Made by a program: the position numbers and the translations under genes. Below the pieces are notes generated by a model. It had not been told where the DNA came from and did no database searches. It saw nothing but the letters and a program-made list of their open reading frames with translations. A stretch of DNA of 64,000 nucleotides from the NCBI GenBank assembly GCA_016748015.1, contig JAAOMT010000289.1:693639-757638 (forward strand). The letters are read 5' to 3'. The first letter of the stretch is position 1, and every line of letters begins with the position of its first letter. Shown here piece by piece: positions 1 to 12,343 of this stretch. This stretch comes from Geosiphon pyriformis (Eukaryota; Glomeromycota; Glomeromycetes; Archaeosporales; Geosiphonaceae).

Positions 1-754
1 CTGGACTAGCGTAGTAATAAGCGGAGATCGGTGGATGATGAGAAACTTGTTCTGAGACAAAAAAAGCTTCAGTTTTATCGGCAAACTGCCATCGTGCGCG
101 AAAATGTTCTCCTAACACAGGATTGTATGGTTTTTTTACCCCCTACAATATATATATATATATTATAAAGATAAGTTTAGGATTGGATTGGATTTGCAAG
201 CAAGTGAACATAACAACACAATAAAAGCCTATCAACCTTTGGCTTAATATGCCAGCCAGACAGATAATATCGCACAACATTCACAAACCGCTTAACAGGA
301 TCGTCTTGCTTTGATATTCTGAATTCAAGGATGAAAGAAAAAAGTGATGAGGCATAGAGAAACCTCCAGGGATATATTTTAAATACCCAAATGTTTGCAA
401 AAGTGAGAAAAAACTGTCGATTCGGATTTAATTATAGTTGAAAACCGTCTTAAATGATCAATATAAGTCTTATCAGATCATAATAGACTTTGATTTATAG
501 TGAGCAAGGGGAATTCTGTTACTTTAGAAAGAAAATGTTTTAAGAGCAATCAAAACAAACCTGAGAATCAGTTCAGGATGACTCATAAAATCGGTGATCC
601 TCTCTAGCATACTTCGTGGTTCCAAAACAAAAGTTGGCAATGTAACGCGATGTAAGTCCATGCCTTTTCGAAGTTGTGAGATGAGCCCGAGTAGAATGCT
701 CCTAGGCTCATCATCAAGAACTTCGGCATCATTAGAATTTTCCTCCTCTGCCAT
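1..754 (-). CDS. Oxysterol-binding protein (OSBP/Osh family), 5' exons, truncated by window edge
   Basis: Lipid-transfer protein of the OSBP-related family, which exchanges sterols or phosphatidylserine for phosphoinositides at membrane contacts. Three exons can be read on the minus strand: 754-561, 318-237 and 142 to beyond position 1, joined by GT-AG introns that keep frame. The protein starts MAEEENSND and soon enters the ligand-binding fold ([12 protein letters not shown], then [14 protein letters not shown]). Exon 2 carries the [11 protein letters not shown] stretch. Exon 3 carries NPVLGEHF and the family signature EQVSHHPP, which contacts phosphoinositide phosphate. There is no room for an N-terminal PH domain or ankyrin repeats, so this is a short-form ORP, most like the Osh6/Osh7 branch (inference from motif wording). 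The start is the first ATG of the conserved frame. The 3' part lies left of the window. Confidence 0.93.
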
Positions 755-1062
755 GGGTGATTAGGTTTATTGATGTAAAGAGATTCTAGAAATGAAATTT
801 TGAGCTCAGATTTATCTAATGAGGTTGTAGATCGCCACAGAAAAAACAAACGTCTAAAATTCGGGATTGGCTCTTTAAAAAGTGAACGAGAAACCAGTGG
901 TCATGGACTTGAGCCGTGAATACTATTCATCTGTTTTATGCCCGTTCATGCAGACCCGTCGAGGATTAAGTGGTAACACAAGTCCCAAAACCCCGCGGTA
1001 AATATTTGATATGTTACCAGTTATTTGGTCCTATCAGTCCCAAATTTTAAGTTTTTTTAATT

Positions 1063-1074
1063 TTTGGCGGGAAA
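1063..1074. promoter_or_regulatory. E2F/DP-like consensus site
   Basis: The 12-mer TTTGGCGGGAAA matches the textbook E2F binding site and sits in an AT-only background, so its GC core stands out. It is about 310 bp upstream of the OSBP start and 2.1 kb upstream of the REV1-CTD gene. Fungi outside the Dikarya generally keep E2F-type factors (general knowledge). Use of this site is not shown. Confidence 0.35.
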
Positions 1075-1525
1075 ATTTTAAAATATATTATTGTGCTTTT
1101 AAAATTTAAAAATATTATTATAGCATTTATTATTATTATTATTTTATTATTATTTTATATTTAAATATTTTATTTTTATTTTTTGTATAACTTTATTTAT
1201 TAACATAAATAATTATTGTTTTTTAAATTATTTGGTCATAATTAATTTTATAATTTAAAATGAAAATTTATTTAATTTATTTATAAATTTGATTAAAATT
1301 TGGTCAAAATAATAGTAATTAAAATAATTATTATAATTTTAAATGTTTTATTTTTAAATTTTAAATTTTTAAATTTTTCAATAATCATTTGGATACTTTT
1401 AAATAAATTAATAAATCTTTTAATAATTAAAACAATTAAAAAACATATAGTTTTTAAATAAATACATTATTATTAACATAAAAGAATAAAAAAAATGTTA
1501 AATTTTATTTTTATGCAAATAAAAA

Positions 1526-1580
<55 letters not shown>

Positions 1581-1947
1581 AAACATTATTTATTATAAAA
1601 AATTATATTTAATTTACTAAAAATAATTTTTTGTTTAAAGAGTTTTATAAATATATATTTATGTATATATATTGTTTAAATATTTAAAGTGGTTGGGCTA
1701 CATCGCAAGCATGTTAAATAAATAAATAAATATAAATATATATTTATATATTTGAAATTCATGTGAATAAATTTTAAATAAATAAATCTTTTGGCAGATT
1801 CTTTTTAAAAAATTATAAAATACTTCTTTAATAATTAATATCAATCAAATATAGATTAGATAATGAATATTAGGAGCCACGTTTAATATGAAACATATAT
1901 TTGTTGAATTTATTTAAATAACGGCTGGGATCTCACACTATATACAA

Positions 1948-1978
<31 letters not shown>

Positions 1979-2942
1979 AAACTTTTGATAATTTAAAGCT
2001 AGATCAAATATATAAACTCATCATTAAACTGTATAAAAATATAAAAATATACATATTTAACATTTTGGTGTCTGACGAATTTAGCAAAATTTTTTATCTG
2101 TTAATAAAAGATTTTATTCAAAACAAAAAAGTGTTGACTAAATCTTTTTTTTTTTTAATCAATTCAATTGTCAGCGTAAATACTTTTTTTTTTTTGTGAA
2201 TATTTCATAATTGTAACCCAAGAGGTAGTATTGGTACCCATTTCATTTACTGAATCATATCAAAATGAGAAATTCTTATCTCGATCAAAGAAAAAAATAA
2301 GTTAATTAAAAAGTGGTGTCAAAAAATTTTTAGATCAATTATTTACTTTGCGTAATACATATTTTATTTTGCTCTTGTTGGAAAATGAGCATGGCAAATA
2401 TTACCTTTCACTGAATCTCGTTAATTTTTCTCATAATTTAGGCTACCATTAAAAACTCTGTACTGTGCCAATCAAATTGTGGAACTTTTTTTGACTGCGC
2501 GGGAACAAACAAAATTCTGCGGCATTTTTTACATTTACTTATTCTTTACGATTATCAGGCTAAAAACTAAGCCTGCTTTGTTGGCTACATCGATCTAATT
2601 CTATGGATCTCGTAAACAATAGATCATGGAAAAAAAAAAAAAGGTTTCAGATTAAAATTACCCAAGTAAATCGCGTCCTTGGGCAATAGTCTCACGAAAA
2701 ACCCTAAACATGATTTTCGGGTGTTCTGAAATTTGAAAACTACGGTGATCGCTGGTAAGGCCGAATTAATATCTCGTTCATTAGAAAATAACAAGGGTGG
2801 GATTCATCCCGAATTCCTAAAATATGTTAATGATCGGTAAATCATCCTGTTAAAATAGAAATTCTCCAGACCGCCTGCAGTGCATTGACCGTTTGACAGG
2901 TTTTCTGCAAGTTCATCATCTGCAATATTCTTTTACCAAAAA

Positions 2943-3060
2943 AGGTTCATTGTCACCGCAGTTAGATCCTTTTGGATATCCAATATTAAAATAGACTGTA
3001 TTGGTTCATTATCACCGCAGTTAGATCCTTTGGATATCAAATATTAAAATAGACTGTATT
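2943..3060. repeat. Tandem duplication of a ~58-bp unit in the promoter
   Basis: Two head-to-tail copies (about 2943-3000 and 3002-3060) share the core GGTTCATT, TCACCGCAGTTAGATCC and AATATTAAAATAGACTGTA with three or four differences. They lie 95-210 bp upstream of the start codon of the REV1-CTD gene, so any factor site inside is doubled there. They could be upstream activating elements or a neutral slippage event. Confidence 0.8.
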
Positions 3061-3154
3061 TAACTACAACCTCACTTGTTTAAGTTCCTTCTTCCGATTA
3101 CAAATATATAATCAAAGTAAATTTCTTATCATTAGAGCAAGAAACATTAAAAAA

Positions 3155-4760
3155 ATGCCTCTTCGTAAGACAACTAATAAATTATTTTCCAGGAGGGTAT
3201 CGTCCAGTAATCGTTTGCTTCCGGGTCAAACAAGGCTTGACCAGTACTTTACTGGTCCTTCTAATACCTCGACACCTTATAGCAACTCGACAATCTTACA
3301 ACTACCCTTGACAACTTCACTTCAATTCAAACGAAAAACATTGGGGGCTGTATCTATAGTTCCAGAAGCTAAGCGAGCCAAAAAAGAAAATGAGTCCCGA
3401 CAATGGGCAAGGACCCCCGCGCAACTTGTCGGACCTTCCGGAAACTCAACCTCCACTCAACCGCAACTATCAACGCCACCCCAATCTAAACGACCAAGAT
3501 TGGAGGATCCACAGGAGAAAATAGTCAAAAAAGAAAACGAGGGGCAATGGGGAGGGGTTTTTAGTGACATTTTGGACCGAAAAAATAACTCTGCTGCCAC
3601 GCGCATTCCCTACACCCTTAAAAATGATAAGGGAAAAGCCAGGGAAGTTCCAACTAGATCCCCGACACCTAACACGTGTTTAAAAGATGTATTAATTGAT
3701 TTAAACGCTGGGGAACTCAGCGAGGAAAACGATCCCCAACAATGGGAAAAAACTTTTGAGGATTTCGTTGGCAGCTCCTCATCCTCCCATCCCCCACCTC
3801 AGCTTAATAATAAGCCAAGGTTTAAACTTCAAATTATTGATTCCGAAGCCAAACAATCTAATAAGGAAAATATGGTGTATCACGATATAGGAAACTTTAA
3901 CTACCATACTACAAGTCGGGTTTACTGTCATAATAAGCCCAAGGGAAAAAGTAGGACGGGTCTGAGTACCTTCCCCCTTTCACTTTTGGAGGATCAAACA
4001 ACCGAAGGATTCAAAAAAGAAAATGATGTGCAAAAATGGGCCAGAGTTTTTGAGAATTTTGCTACCCAACAGAATAAACATCGTTACATTAGTAGAATAC
4101 GAGTCAGGGACCCAAAAGGTCGAAGAAAATTTTCCTTCCCCTATGACAAACGTATCGACTTACCCAAAGGGCAGGGAACCGGTTACAATAGCTACCATCC
4201 TAACGTCCTGGAGAATGGAAAATTTGATAGAGAGGTTTTCAATTCGCTGCCGGAAGGTATATATTATATTTTATATAATTTTAGTCGATTAGCTAATGTT
4301 CATTCAATTTTAAGATCTTAAAACCTATATATCGAACGAATCTCGCCACTTCCTACGAAATAAGAAATACGAGGAAGATAAAAAGTTTTGGATGGATGTT
4401 CGGCTTAAGGCATGGAAAGAACGGACTCGCTATAAGAGACGTCGATTCCCGATCCCGAACATTAAGATTGAGCCAAAAAAGAGGCCGGTTCTCCAAAGCA
4501 TGACCACTGTTGAGGAGATTCGAGCTATTATCAGGGTATGGATCCGTGATAACCTGAATTCAGAAAACTTGGAAGAGCTACTCCGATTCTTACTAGAGGT
4601 TATAGCCGATAAGGAATTGGAAAAAGTTCAATTAATCATCCGTTACTTGCAAAGGATAACTGAAAACTTGGGTGATGAATGGAAGCAGGCAACTTACTAT
4701 ATCACAGAGAAGATCAATGATACCGTCATGGAACTCTATGACGGTTCACTTTTATTCTAA
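3155..4760 (+). CDS. PIP-box, KEN-repeat protein with UBM and REV1-type C-terminal domain
   Basis: Two exons, 3155-4256 and 4315-4760, give 515 aa; the 58-nt intron (gtatat...aag) restores frame with the downstream ORF. Seen in order: a consensus PCNA-interacting PIP box QTRLDQYF at residues 25-32; a long low-complexity linker with KEN at 77-79, 126-128, 237-239 and 288-290 and a variant EEN at 190-192, several followed by W then F-x2-F/I; a UBM-like motif DREVFNSLPEDLKTYI at about 358-373, completed only by splicing; a basic stretch with YKRRR; and a helical domain at about 430-515. That domain matches the REV1 C-terminal domain pattern (W-I, then DKELEKVQLIIRYLQRI, then a Y-x-GS-x-L end). 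UBM followed by CTD is how REV1 ends. No BRCT or polymerase core is present. Likely role (inference): a scaffold for translesion synthesis at ubiquitinated PCNA. A truncated REV1 paralogue is the alternative. The start is the first ATG after an in-frame stop near 3049. Confidence 0.82.
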
Positions 4761-5644
4761 TTATCAGAGTAGAGATACTGAAGGGTGGTATTATTTTTTG
4801 AAGTCCTACTTTTCTGCTTTTAACAAATGAATTCCTGAAATATTTACTAATCGGCTTCATATTTATTTTCATTAATTTAAAACATTGGCTTCCATAAAGA
4901 ACAAGAAATTCTAATTTGATAGTCTGATTATCTTTTTTAGCGAAACACTAATTATTTGAGTCATATTTTATAGGTAATTGCGCGTCTCCGAATCCTAACT
5001 GATGCGAGACATCCCAAACTGTAGATTTAAATCATATTCGATTCAGGAGCTATAGGTACGAGTTGGTGGGTGCGGCTGTTAGGCTCCGAGCTTAGCATGT
5101 CCTGATGCATGATGTCCAGGATGATTTCTATTAAATTTATGGATCGAATTTACACCTTTTCGAAACAGAAGATTAGAATTATACATTTTAGTTAATCTTA
5201 CGAAAATGAATCATGTATTCTCTCTTCTTCTTCAAAAAAAAAAAGGCAAATATGGAATGAAAATAAAATCATGGGTAATAAAAAAGGAAAAATAAAACTT
5301 GAAACTTAAAGAAACCTATTAATCCTCATTTTTGATTACCTAAAACAACCCTTGTATAGGGGGAGAACTTCATTAGTTTAATCAAATTTATCTCTATTGC
5401 AGAAATTTGATTGATAACGTTTTTGTTACTTAGGATATCATTGGCAAAATTGAGGAATATTAAATCGAATCTAATAATGTTCCCTCAGAATAATAAAAAT
5501 TATACAAAGATAAACTGGTAACGGTATGTAGGATTAACCACTATTAAAACATCATTTAACTCGATTTTATTGAATCTTATAACAATGCCATGAGATTTAT
5601 CTGCCAAAATCCTTAGGTATTATTTACAATTAAATAGTCCCCAA
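4761..5644. other. Intergenic region 3' of the REV1-CTD gene and BRR2
   Basis: The flanking genes converge here, so only 3' UTRs and terminators are expected. No ORF of note. Positions 4975-5135 are clearly richer in GC than the flanks (for example GGGTGCGGCTGTTAGGC), but I recognise no tRNA, snRNA or snoRNA box arrangement in it. Confidence 0.5.
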
Positions 5645-8600
5645 TTAGTCCATATCCATTTTTGTCTCTCCCTCCTCCTCTTCTGAAGTTTCTTCAATTG
5701 GTTCGTGTAAATCAACCTCGAATTGAATGTCTTGATCAGAGCCCATATACGAGTCAGACATGAAATAAAGGGTAAGAGTCTGTCGGCCAATTCTTTCGGG
5801 GTAGGCGACCTCTAACTTTATATCTAGTTCCTTGTTCAAGGTGATCCGTTTTATACCCAAAAGTTTATTGTCCTCTGGATCACAAACAACTATCCACCAA
5901 CCTTCATCTTTCTTGTGTGGAAAGTAGGGCGCTATTACCGGGCCGATATCATTTTCTTCGTCCCGTTTCAAATGTACTTCAATATTTCCTTGAGCGCCAG
6001 CCAATAATTCATCCTCGTCCAACACTTTCACTGAAACCTCAATGTCTGGATAGCGGTTGGAAAATTTTGCGACTTCATTGAATTTTGAATCTTCCAGTTG
6101 AAGTATCTTTCGAAGTTCATCCTCATCCCTTTCCCCTAATTCAAATACGTTCTCAACCCCATGCTTTTTACAACGCTGAATAAGAGCATCGGTAAAGTAA
6201 GGGACCTGTTTTAACTCTGAATCCCGATCCCATACAGCTTGAACACACATCTGCGACAATTCCATCGCAGCTAGTGCGGGTTTTAGCCATCCTTCAGAAC
6301 TGATCACATCGACAATGGCTTGAAGCAAAGGAATGATTTTGCCTAATATCATGGTTTGATCTGATTGCAAATCTGGGGGCAATTGATTCCTAGAAAAGTG
6401 TGCTTGCAACAAAATGTTCGTCTTGACATGAGGTGAATTAAATTTAGGCGATTTGAGTTTAGCCGGGACTCTATCATAAATTGCTCTGAGGATCTTGTCT
6501 TCGTGATGGCGTATTGGGATAGATTCAAATTCCGCAGCTGAAGCAACAATTTCTAAAAGTCCACGAATTTTGGTCTTGGCATTTAGACTCATACTAAACA
6601 TTTCCACTGTTATATAGCTGACGTTATAATATGCGGCAATCATCCCTAGGTTAAGGCTTGTTACATCCATTTCATCTTCTAAGCTTATACATTTAGAAGC
6701 AGTCAGATCATTCACAGTTGTCTCAACCAATTCTGATAAATGATCGGACAAGTGTCTATGGTCCGATCCTTGCATGCCATAATAGTTGGGGTTTTCAACC
6801 ATTCGACGATACAAAAATGTCCAAGTGAGATAATCGACTGCATCTTGTTTGTTTTCAATTGTTCGTGTCATGATCTCTGCATTGAAATGATCATGTAAAA
6901 AATGATCCAAATGGGATTCCACTGGGAGGGCTTCGTATAAAAATTTCTTGTAAAATTCCTTTTTGATAGCTTGGCACATTAAAACACATCGCCCTGTATC
7001 ATCTTCTCGGGGGCGGCAGGCTCGACCCATCATTTGAAGAACGTCAGTGATTGGATAGTCAGCGTAACGATGTTCTTTGCCTTCGAAATATTGAGTTCCC
7101 ATTATTACAACCAGATGACAATTCAAATTTAAGCCCCAACATGTATCGCGTGATGCTACCAAAACTTGAATGGCTCCCGCTTGAAATAAACTTTGCACAA
7201 TTTCTTTATCGTTCGGGCTCAAAGCCTCATGATAGAAACCAACACCATGCTGCAAAGTTGCAAATAAAGCTTTATCATTAATAGCTTCCAAATGCTCTTG
7301 AATATCTTCAATATTTGCATGCAAGAACCGATTGGGAACACCATCGGCAGCGCTGAAAGTAAGTAAATCTAGTGCTGTCAGGCGACTTTGTTTACGAGAG
7401 GGGACAAAAACAATAGCCGGTCTCTCTAAGGAATATGCTGTAATAGAAACATAAACCGGTTTCGCCATGGCCATCATCAATGAAGCAAAATGAGGTATAT
7501 TATAATTTTGAATGTGTATTTCCAAGGGCACAGGTCGAACACTTGGATGGAAATTGAAAATATTTGCAGGCTTCGCGGCAATCCATTCGCCAAGATCTAG
7601 GGCATTGGCCAAAGAAGTACTTAAACAGACAATACGAATTTGGTTTGCTATTTGACCCGTCTTTTTTTTCTCTTCACCAATTTGCTCAGCTATATAACGC
7701 ATACGTGAGACCACAATTTCATATGTTGGCCCAACATCACTGCCAATCAAATGTATTTCGTCCGCAATGAATAAAGCGACTGTTTGAACATTTTTACGCT
7801 GTTTCCACCTTCTAGATATCAAATCCCATTGCGTAGGTGTAGCGAAGATTACATCACCGCCTTCCAAGAGTTTTAAGTCAGCGCTAAGTTCTCCTGTAAG
7901 AGCGACAATACTCTTACCACCTTGAATATTGCCAAACTTCTGTCGCCACTCTACAACTTGATGGTCGACTAACTCTTGAAACGGTGCAATATATACGCAA
8001 CGTCCTGGGTTTGGCTTAGACCATAAACGGAGCAAAGCGAATTCAGCACACACAGTTTTACCAGAGCCCGGAGGAGCTCCAACAAATACGTTGTCGTCAG
8101 AGTTATATAGGGCATTAAAAACTTGTGTTTGAATAGGATTAAACTTATCAATCCATGTATTATAGACTCTTTCAAATTCGCTATTGCGTAACGCGGTGAC
8201 AGGCAAAGGCTGCATGTCCAACAATTCTGTATGTGGTGGATACTTCTTGGGGAGAATTAGATGTCGGAAAGATACAGGTAATTTTGTCTCGCAATGCAAC
8301 CATCGGTCAGAAATGACGGAAATGAAATAATTTGGTGGTAAAGGTTCAAAAAGTGGTACGGTAAAGGTAATGATATGATCCTCTTCGGCATACTTTTTCT
8401 TAAGGATGAAAGAGTCGTGGTATAGAATCACATCGCCATCAACATCTTCAACCAAAACCCAAAATGCCTCACCCGTACCATGAATATTATCATCCCACTG
8501 GAAGTCAGGTGTTATGGTGAGTTCGACTTTGAGCAATGATCGTGTAATAGGTTGGACGAATGATTTCAGGGATAACTTTGGGAACTGATGAACAAGCTTA

Positions 8601-11600
8601 TAAATTAATTTGGCAAGATTTTGACCAACTAATTGAGACAGTTCAGGAACTCCTAAATCAAAGTATCTTTCCCATTCAAATTCTTTCTTTTCTATCTTCT
8701 TTATATGCTCAAATTGCAATCTTTTGAATTGACGAAAAGGTGTCATGGAAAGCCACATTTGCTTTTCAACCATCTTGCAAAGATCCAAAGCTCTTCGGGA
8801 AAGTTGAGACCACCCTCGTTTAAGGCAGATCTCAAACATAGCTCGAAGAAGCCGGCTAGCTGACTGCGTGACATATACCATATCTGATACAAGTGCGAAA
8901 CCTTCTAATTTAAGTTGAGATATGTAAGCCTGAAGTAATACATTAATTTTAGAGGTTGGTTCCTCGATTCCTTCCTTGACAGGAATAGGTACACGCTCCA
9001 AAAGTTTTGACAATTCGAGCTTCTCTTCTTCGCGTACAGGAATGTATTTGAATTCATCAGAGAGGGCAAAGACACGAAATAGCTCTATATGTCCCATCAT
9101 TGGTTTTAAGTGCTGATTGTAAGTCGCCATAGAATTGTGTGTTATATAATAGTGCGAGGCGATCCGTCCCAACTCAGTGACTTGGAATCGGCCAGTCTTT
9201 TTATCGTATTTTATTAAATTGGATTTATCAAGGAGCAATGCCGCAGAATGAATTAAATCTACCCGCTTCTGTTCAAGGTAAGGGTCCTCATCTAGGTAAT
9301 CTAATGTGATGCCATATAATGTGGGATTGCGTAACATTCGAACATAAAGGTATGTATAACCTAACCATTGTACGGCTTCATCACGATTACGCACTGTTCC
9401 CAAAACAATTTCAGCATTCAAATTATCTCCCAATTTACTGATAAACTGACTTTCGATTGGCAACTGTTGATTGAGTAAAGATAAATAATATTGAAGCTCA
9501 CTATGAGATGTTATGATTATACCTTCGCCAAATGTGTCGTACTGAGGGCGACCAGAGCGACCCAACATCTGGAGGACGTCTTCAGGGCTAAGTTCAACCC
9601 ATCGACCTTTTTCGGGTGAATAAATTTGCGTACCCTTGATAATAACGGTATGGGCAGGTAAATTAACACCCCAAGCTAAAGTTGCAGTAGATACAAGAAC
9701 TTGGATATGTTTATCAGAAAAAAGTCCCTCAACAAGCTCACGATCGGTACGATTCATTCCAGCATGATGAATTCCAAAACCATATGGCAATAAATCTTGA
9801 AGGTTAGGGTCTTTGGCCGTGGGCGCTTCAGTTTGTAAAATTTCACGACTTGCAGAATCTTCTCTTAAAAATTGACCAATCGTGTCCTTTTCCAAAGCCA
9901 TATCACGAATAGTTTTGGCTGTTTTGGCTGTTTCTTTACGTGAATGTACAAATATTAGTACTTGATTGTTCCCAGCCTGAGCCATTACTTTTTGATAGGC
10001 AACTTCATTCATAACTTGAAATCGTTTGATAGCTTTCTTTTCAGTAATGCCTATGTATTCCTGTTTTAAAGGGCATGGTCGGTAACTACTGTCAAAGTGA
10101 AACAAACCCTTATTGGGATCAACTCGCAAAAATGTGGCCACATCAGCGTAATTTGGTAAAGTAGCTGAAAGACCCACTAATCTTATCATCTCTTGCGTCT
10201 GCTCCATGTGACGAATTGTACGTGCTACTATACTTTCGATCACAGGGCCACGATCATCATGGAGTAAGTGAATTTCATCGAATATAATGAGCTTTACAAG
10301 ATTAGTATAGCTACGGTCGGTAGCTTTCCGTGTGATAACATCCCATTTTTCTGGGGTTGTGACAATAATTTGGGTCTCCGAAATTTGTTGTTTGGTGAGT
10401 TGCCTATCACCCGTTAGCTCCGAGACTTTGATACCAAAAGATGCCAGACGAGTTGAGAAATTACCCACCATTTCTTGTACTAGAGCTTTCATAGGCGCAA
10501 TATATACAATTTTGAAGTTATCTGTATTGATGAGCCCAGTTTCTTCGTTGCGATGTTTTGAAAGTTCATTAAGAATACAGAGCATAGCAACGTTTGTTTT
10601 ACCCGAGCCAGTTGGGGCACATAGCAACAAGTTATCATCGGCTCCAAAAGCAACAGGATATAATTTGCTTTGAATCCGATTGAGATTTTTTGCCCCCCTA
10701 AAAGCATCCTGTATCCATGCTGGGATTTCCTTGAGAGGAATGAGTTTTTCATCTTCCGCAAATGGTTTTGGTTTTGGTGGGGGAACATGTATTTCTTCAT
10801 ATCCTTTCATTGGTTTTTTAAATGACCCTTGAGGCAGTGTACAATTTTTATTAGACATCAAGTGGCCACCTTGCGTGAATGCCAAAGATTCGAGATCGAT
10901 TACTGCTTTGGGCATAGCTGACGCCCCCAAAGGAGCCTTGGCTTTAATCGTGATGGATGGACCATGCGTTATAGATGGCTGATCAATTTCCATAATATTT
11001 TCTACAACCCCTCTGCGGGCTGCGCCTTCTCCGCGACGGACTCTTTCACCTGCAAGTTCTTTTAATATCCACTCCAGACCTTTTTCCTTAATTTCATTTT
11101 CTATTTCTAAACGATGGGGGTCTTCATTTCCAACTCTGGCCAGTTTTGTGCACCAAACTATAACATCTCTATTTGCGGTTAAGGTTTTTACAAGGTCAAA
11201 TTTATCATAATCATATAAGTTCATCAAAGCATTTTCGCATTCACGAGGATCATAATCTGAAGCAAGAATGAGCATCGTGCTGGACGTTTTTTCTTGGGCA
11301 GTATGAGGGTCTGAATAATAATTGGAAACCAGGCGCTGTAGCCAAAAGGCATCAATGTCATGAGGTGAAATTTTTTTTTCAGACTGTATGTCAGTTAACT
11401 TCTTAGATGGGAAATATCCAGGTCCTTGTACTGTATTAAAACCTTCGGCCTCTTCGTCTGAAAAATACTCATCCCTTTCATCACCAATCTGGCCCAAGCC
11501 TAAGATACCAGTTGTTTCTGCTTCAACTCCACCCTCATCTTCCCCATCATCTTCTGATTCAACCTCATATGTTCCATATTCATCTTCATCCTCTTCTTCT

Positions 11601-12343
11601 TCATCAAAGACAACTGCCACACCTAGTTCATCATCGATATCACCGGCACGATCACCGTCTTTGTCAATTTCCATCTCATCATCAGCTCGGTAATCAGTTA
11701 ATTTTTTGACAAGATTGACCAGTTGAGCAAAACGATCCGAAGCGATTGGGCCAATAGCCACTTCAATCTGCTTCAATTTATCGAAATCTTTCAGAGTATC
11801 AGCTTTCAAGATTTTTAAAACATCATCCGCTGCACTGCGAACAACATCTTGACTTTGATCGCCTAGATTCTGATATACAAATGCGAGAATTAATTCATAG
11901 GCTTCACGTGTTTCTTTTGTTCTTGGCCGATACGAAAGACTCTCCACATCTTCTGTGGCCGTCAACACGTTCGAATAGCCATATGCCTTTTTAATGTCTC
12001 TTTGAAGCAAATTTCAAGCAAACAATAGTTATTTAATAGGTTTAAAAAAGTGAGTAACATATTTTTCTCAAAATCAAACCTACGTTTCTTCTTTTCGCCT
12101 TCGCTTTTTTTCTTCTGCCTCCTCAGCTTTACGTGGTTTCTTCTTCTTCGCCTCTAGATCCTTCACACTACTTCTCTGTGCTCGGGTACCAAAGTCTTTA
12201 GGGTTAATCTTTCCCCACAAAGATTCTGGCTCACCCGAAGGTTCATGATCTCGGCGTGGTAACTCGGATCTATTAGCTTGAAGTACGAGATTCGAGTTTG
12301 CGGTGTACTGATACTGATTGCCACGGGCAATTTGTTCAGCCAT
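5645..12343 (-). CDS. BRR2: Pre-mRNA-splicing helicase BRR2 (U5 snRNP 200 kDa)
   Basis: Ski2-like RNA helicase of the U5 snRNP that unwinds U4/U6 during spliceosome activation. Two exons, 12343-12084 and 11999-5645, give 2204 aa, close to the 2.1-2.2 k of yeast and human BRR2. The 84-nt intron joins the N-terminal exon ([13 protein letters not shown]) to the main exon. An acidic patch lies near residues 215-250. The N-cassette has APTGSGKT (about 548), DEIH (about 660), SATLPNY and GRSGRPQYD. The C-cassette has APPGSGKT (about 1393), DEIHLIG (about 1499) and the degenerate motif [12 protein letters not shown], as expected for the weakly active second cassette. Each cassette is followed by a winged-helix and Sec63 unit. 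The tail is acidic. The 6.35-kb intron-free main exon is unusual beside the heavily split neighbours. The frame is intact throughout. Confidence 0.98.

Larger units (their letters stand above)
755..3154. other. Intergenic region between the OSBP and REV1-CTD genes
   Basis: No convincing coding region. Positions 1020-2170 are extremely AT-rich, with microsatellites: a TTA run near 1530-1580, a TAAA run near 1949-1980 and poly-T near 2140-2200. The two genes are divergent, so promoters of both should lie here. An E2F-like site and a 58-bp tandem duplication are listed separately. Confidence 0.6.

Noticed and set aside
3155-4760. PAF15/PCLAF homologue because of PIP plus KEN
   Set aside because: PAF15 is about 110 aa with a different PIP context and no REV1-like domain; shared short motifs are likely convergent.
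4975-5135. Structured ncRNA or tRNA in a GC-richer patch
   Set aside because: No cloverleaf, no C/D or H/ACA boxes and no Pol III boxes that I could place; left unassigned.
11388-11709. Ser- or His-rich ORFs on the plus strand opposite BRR2
   Set aside because: Antisense shadows of the acidic Glu/Asp repeat in BRR2; composition follows directly from that.
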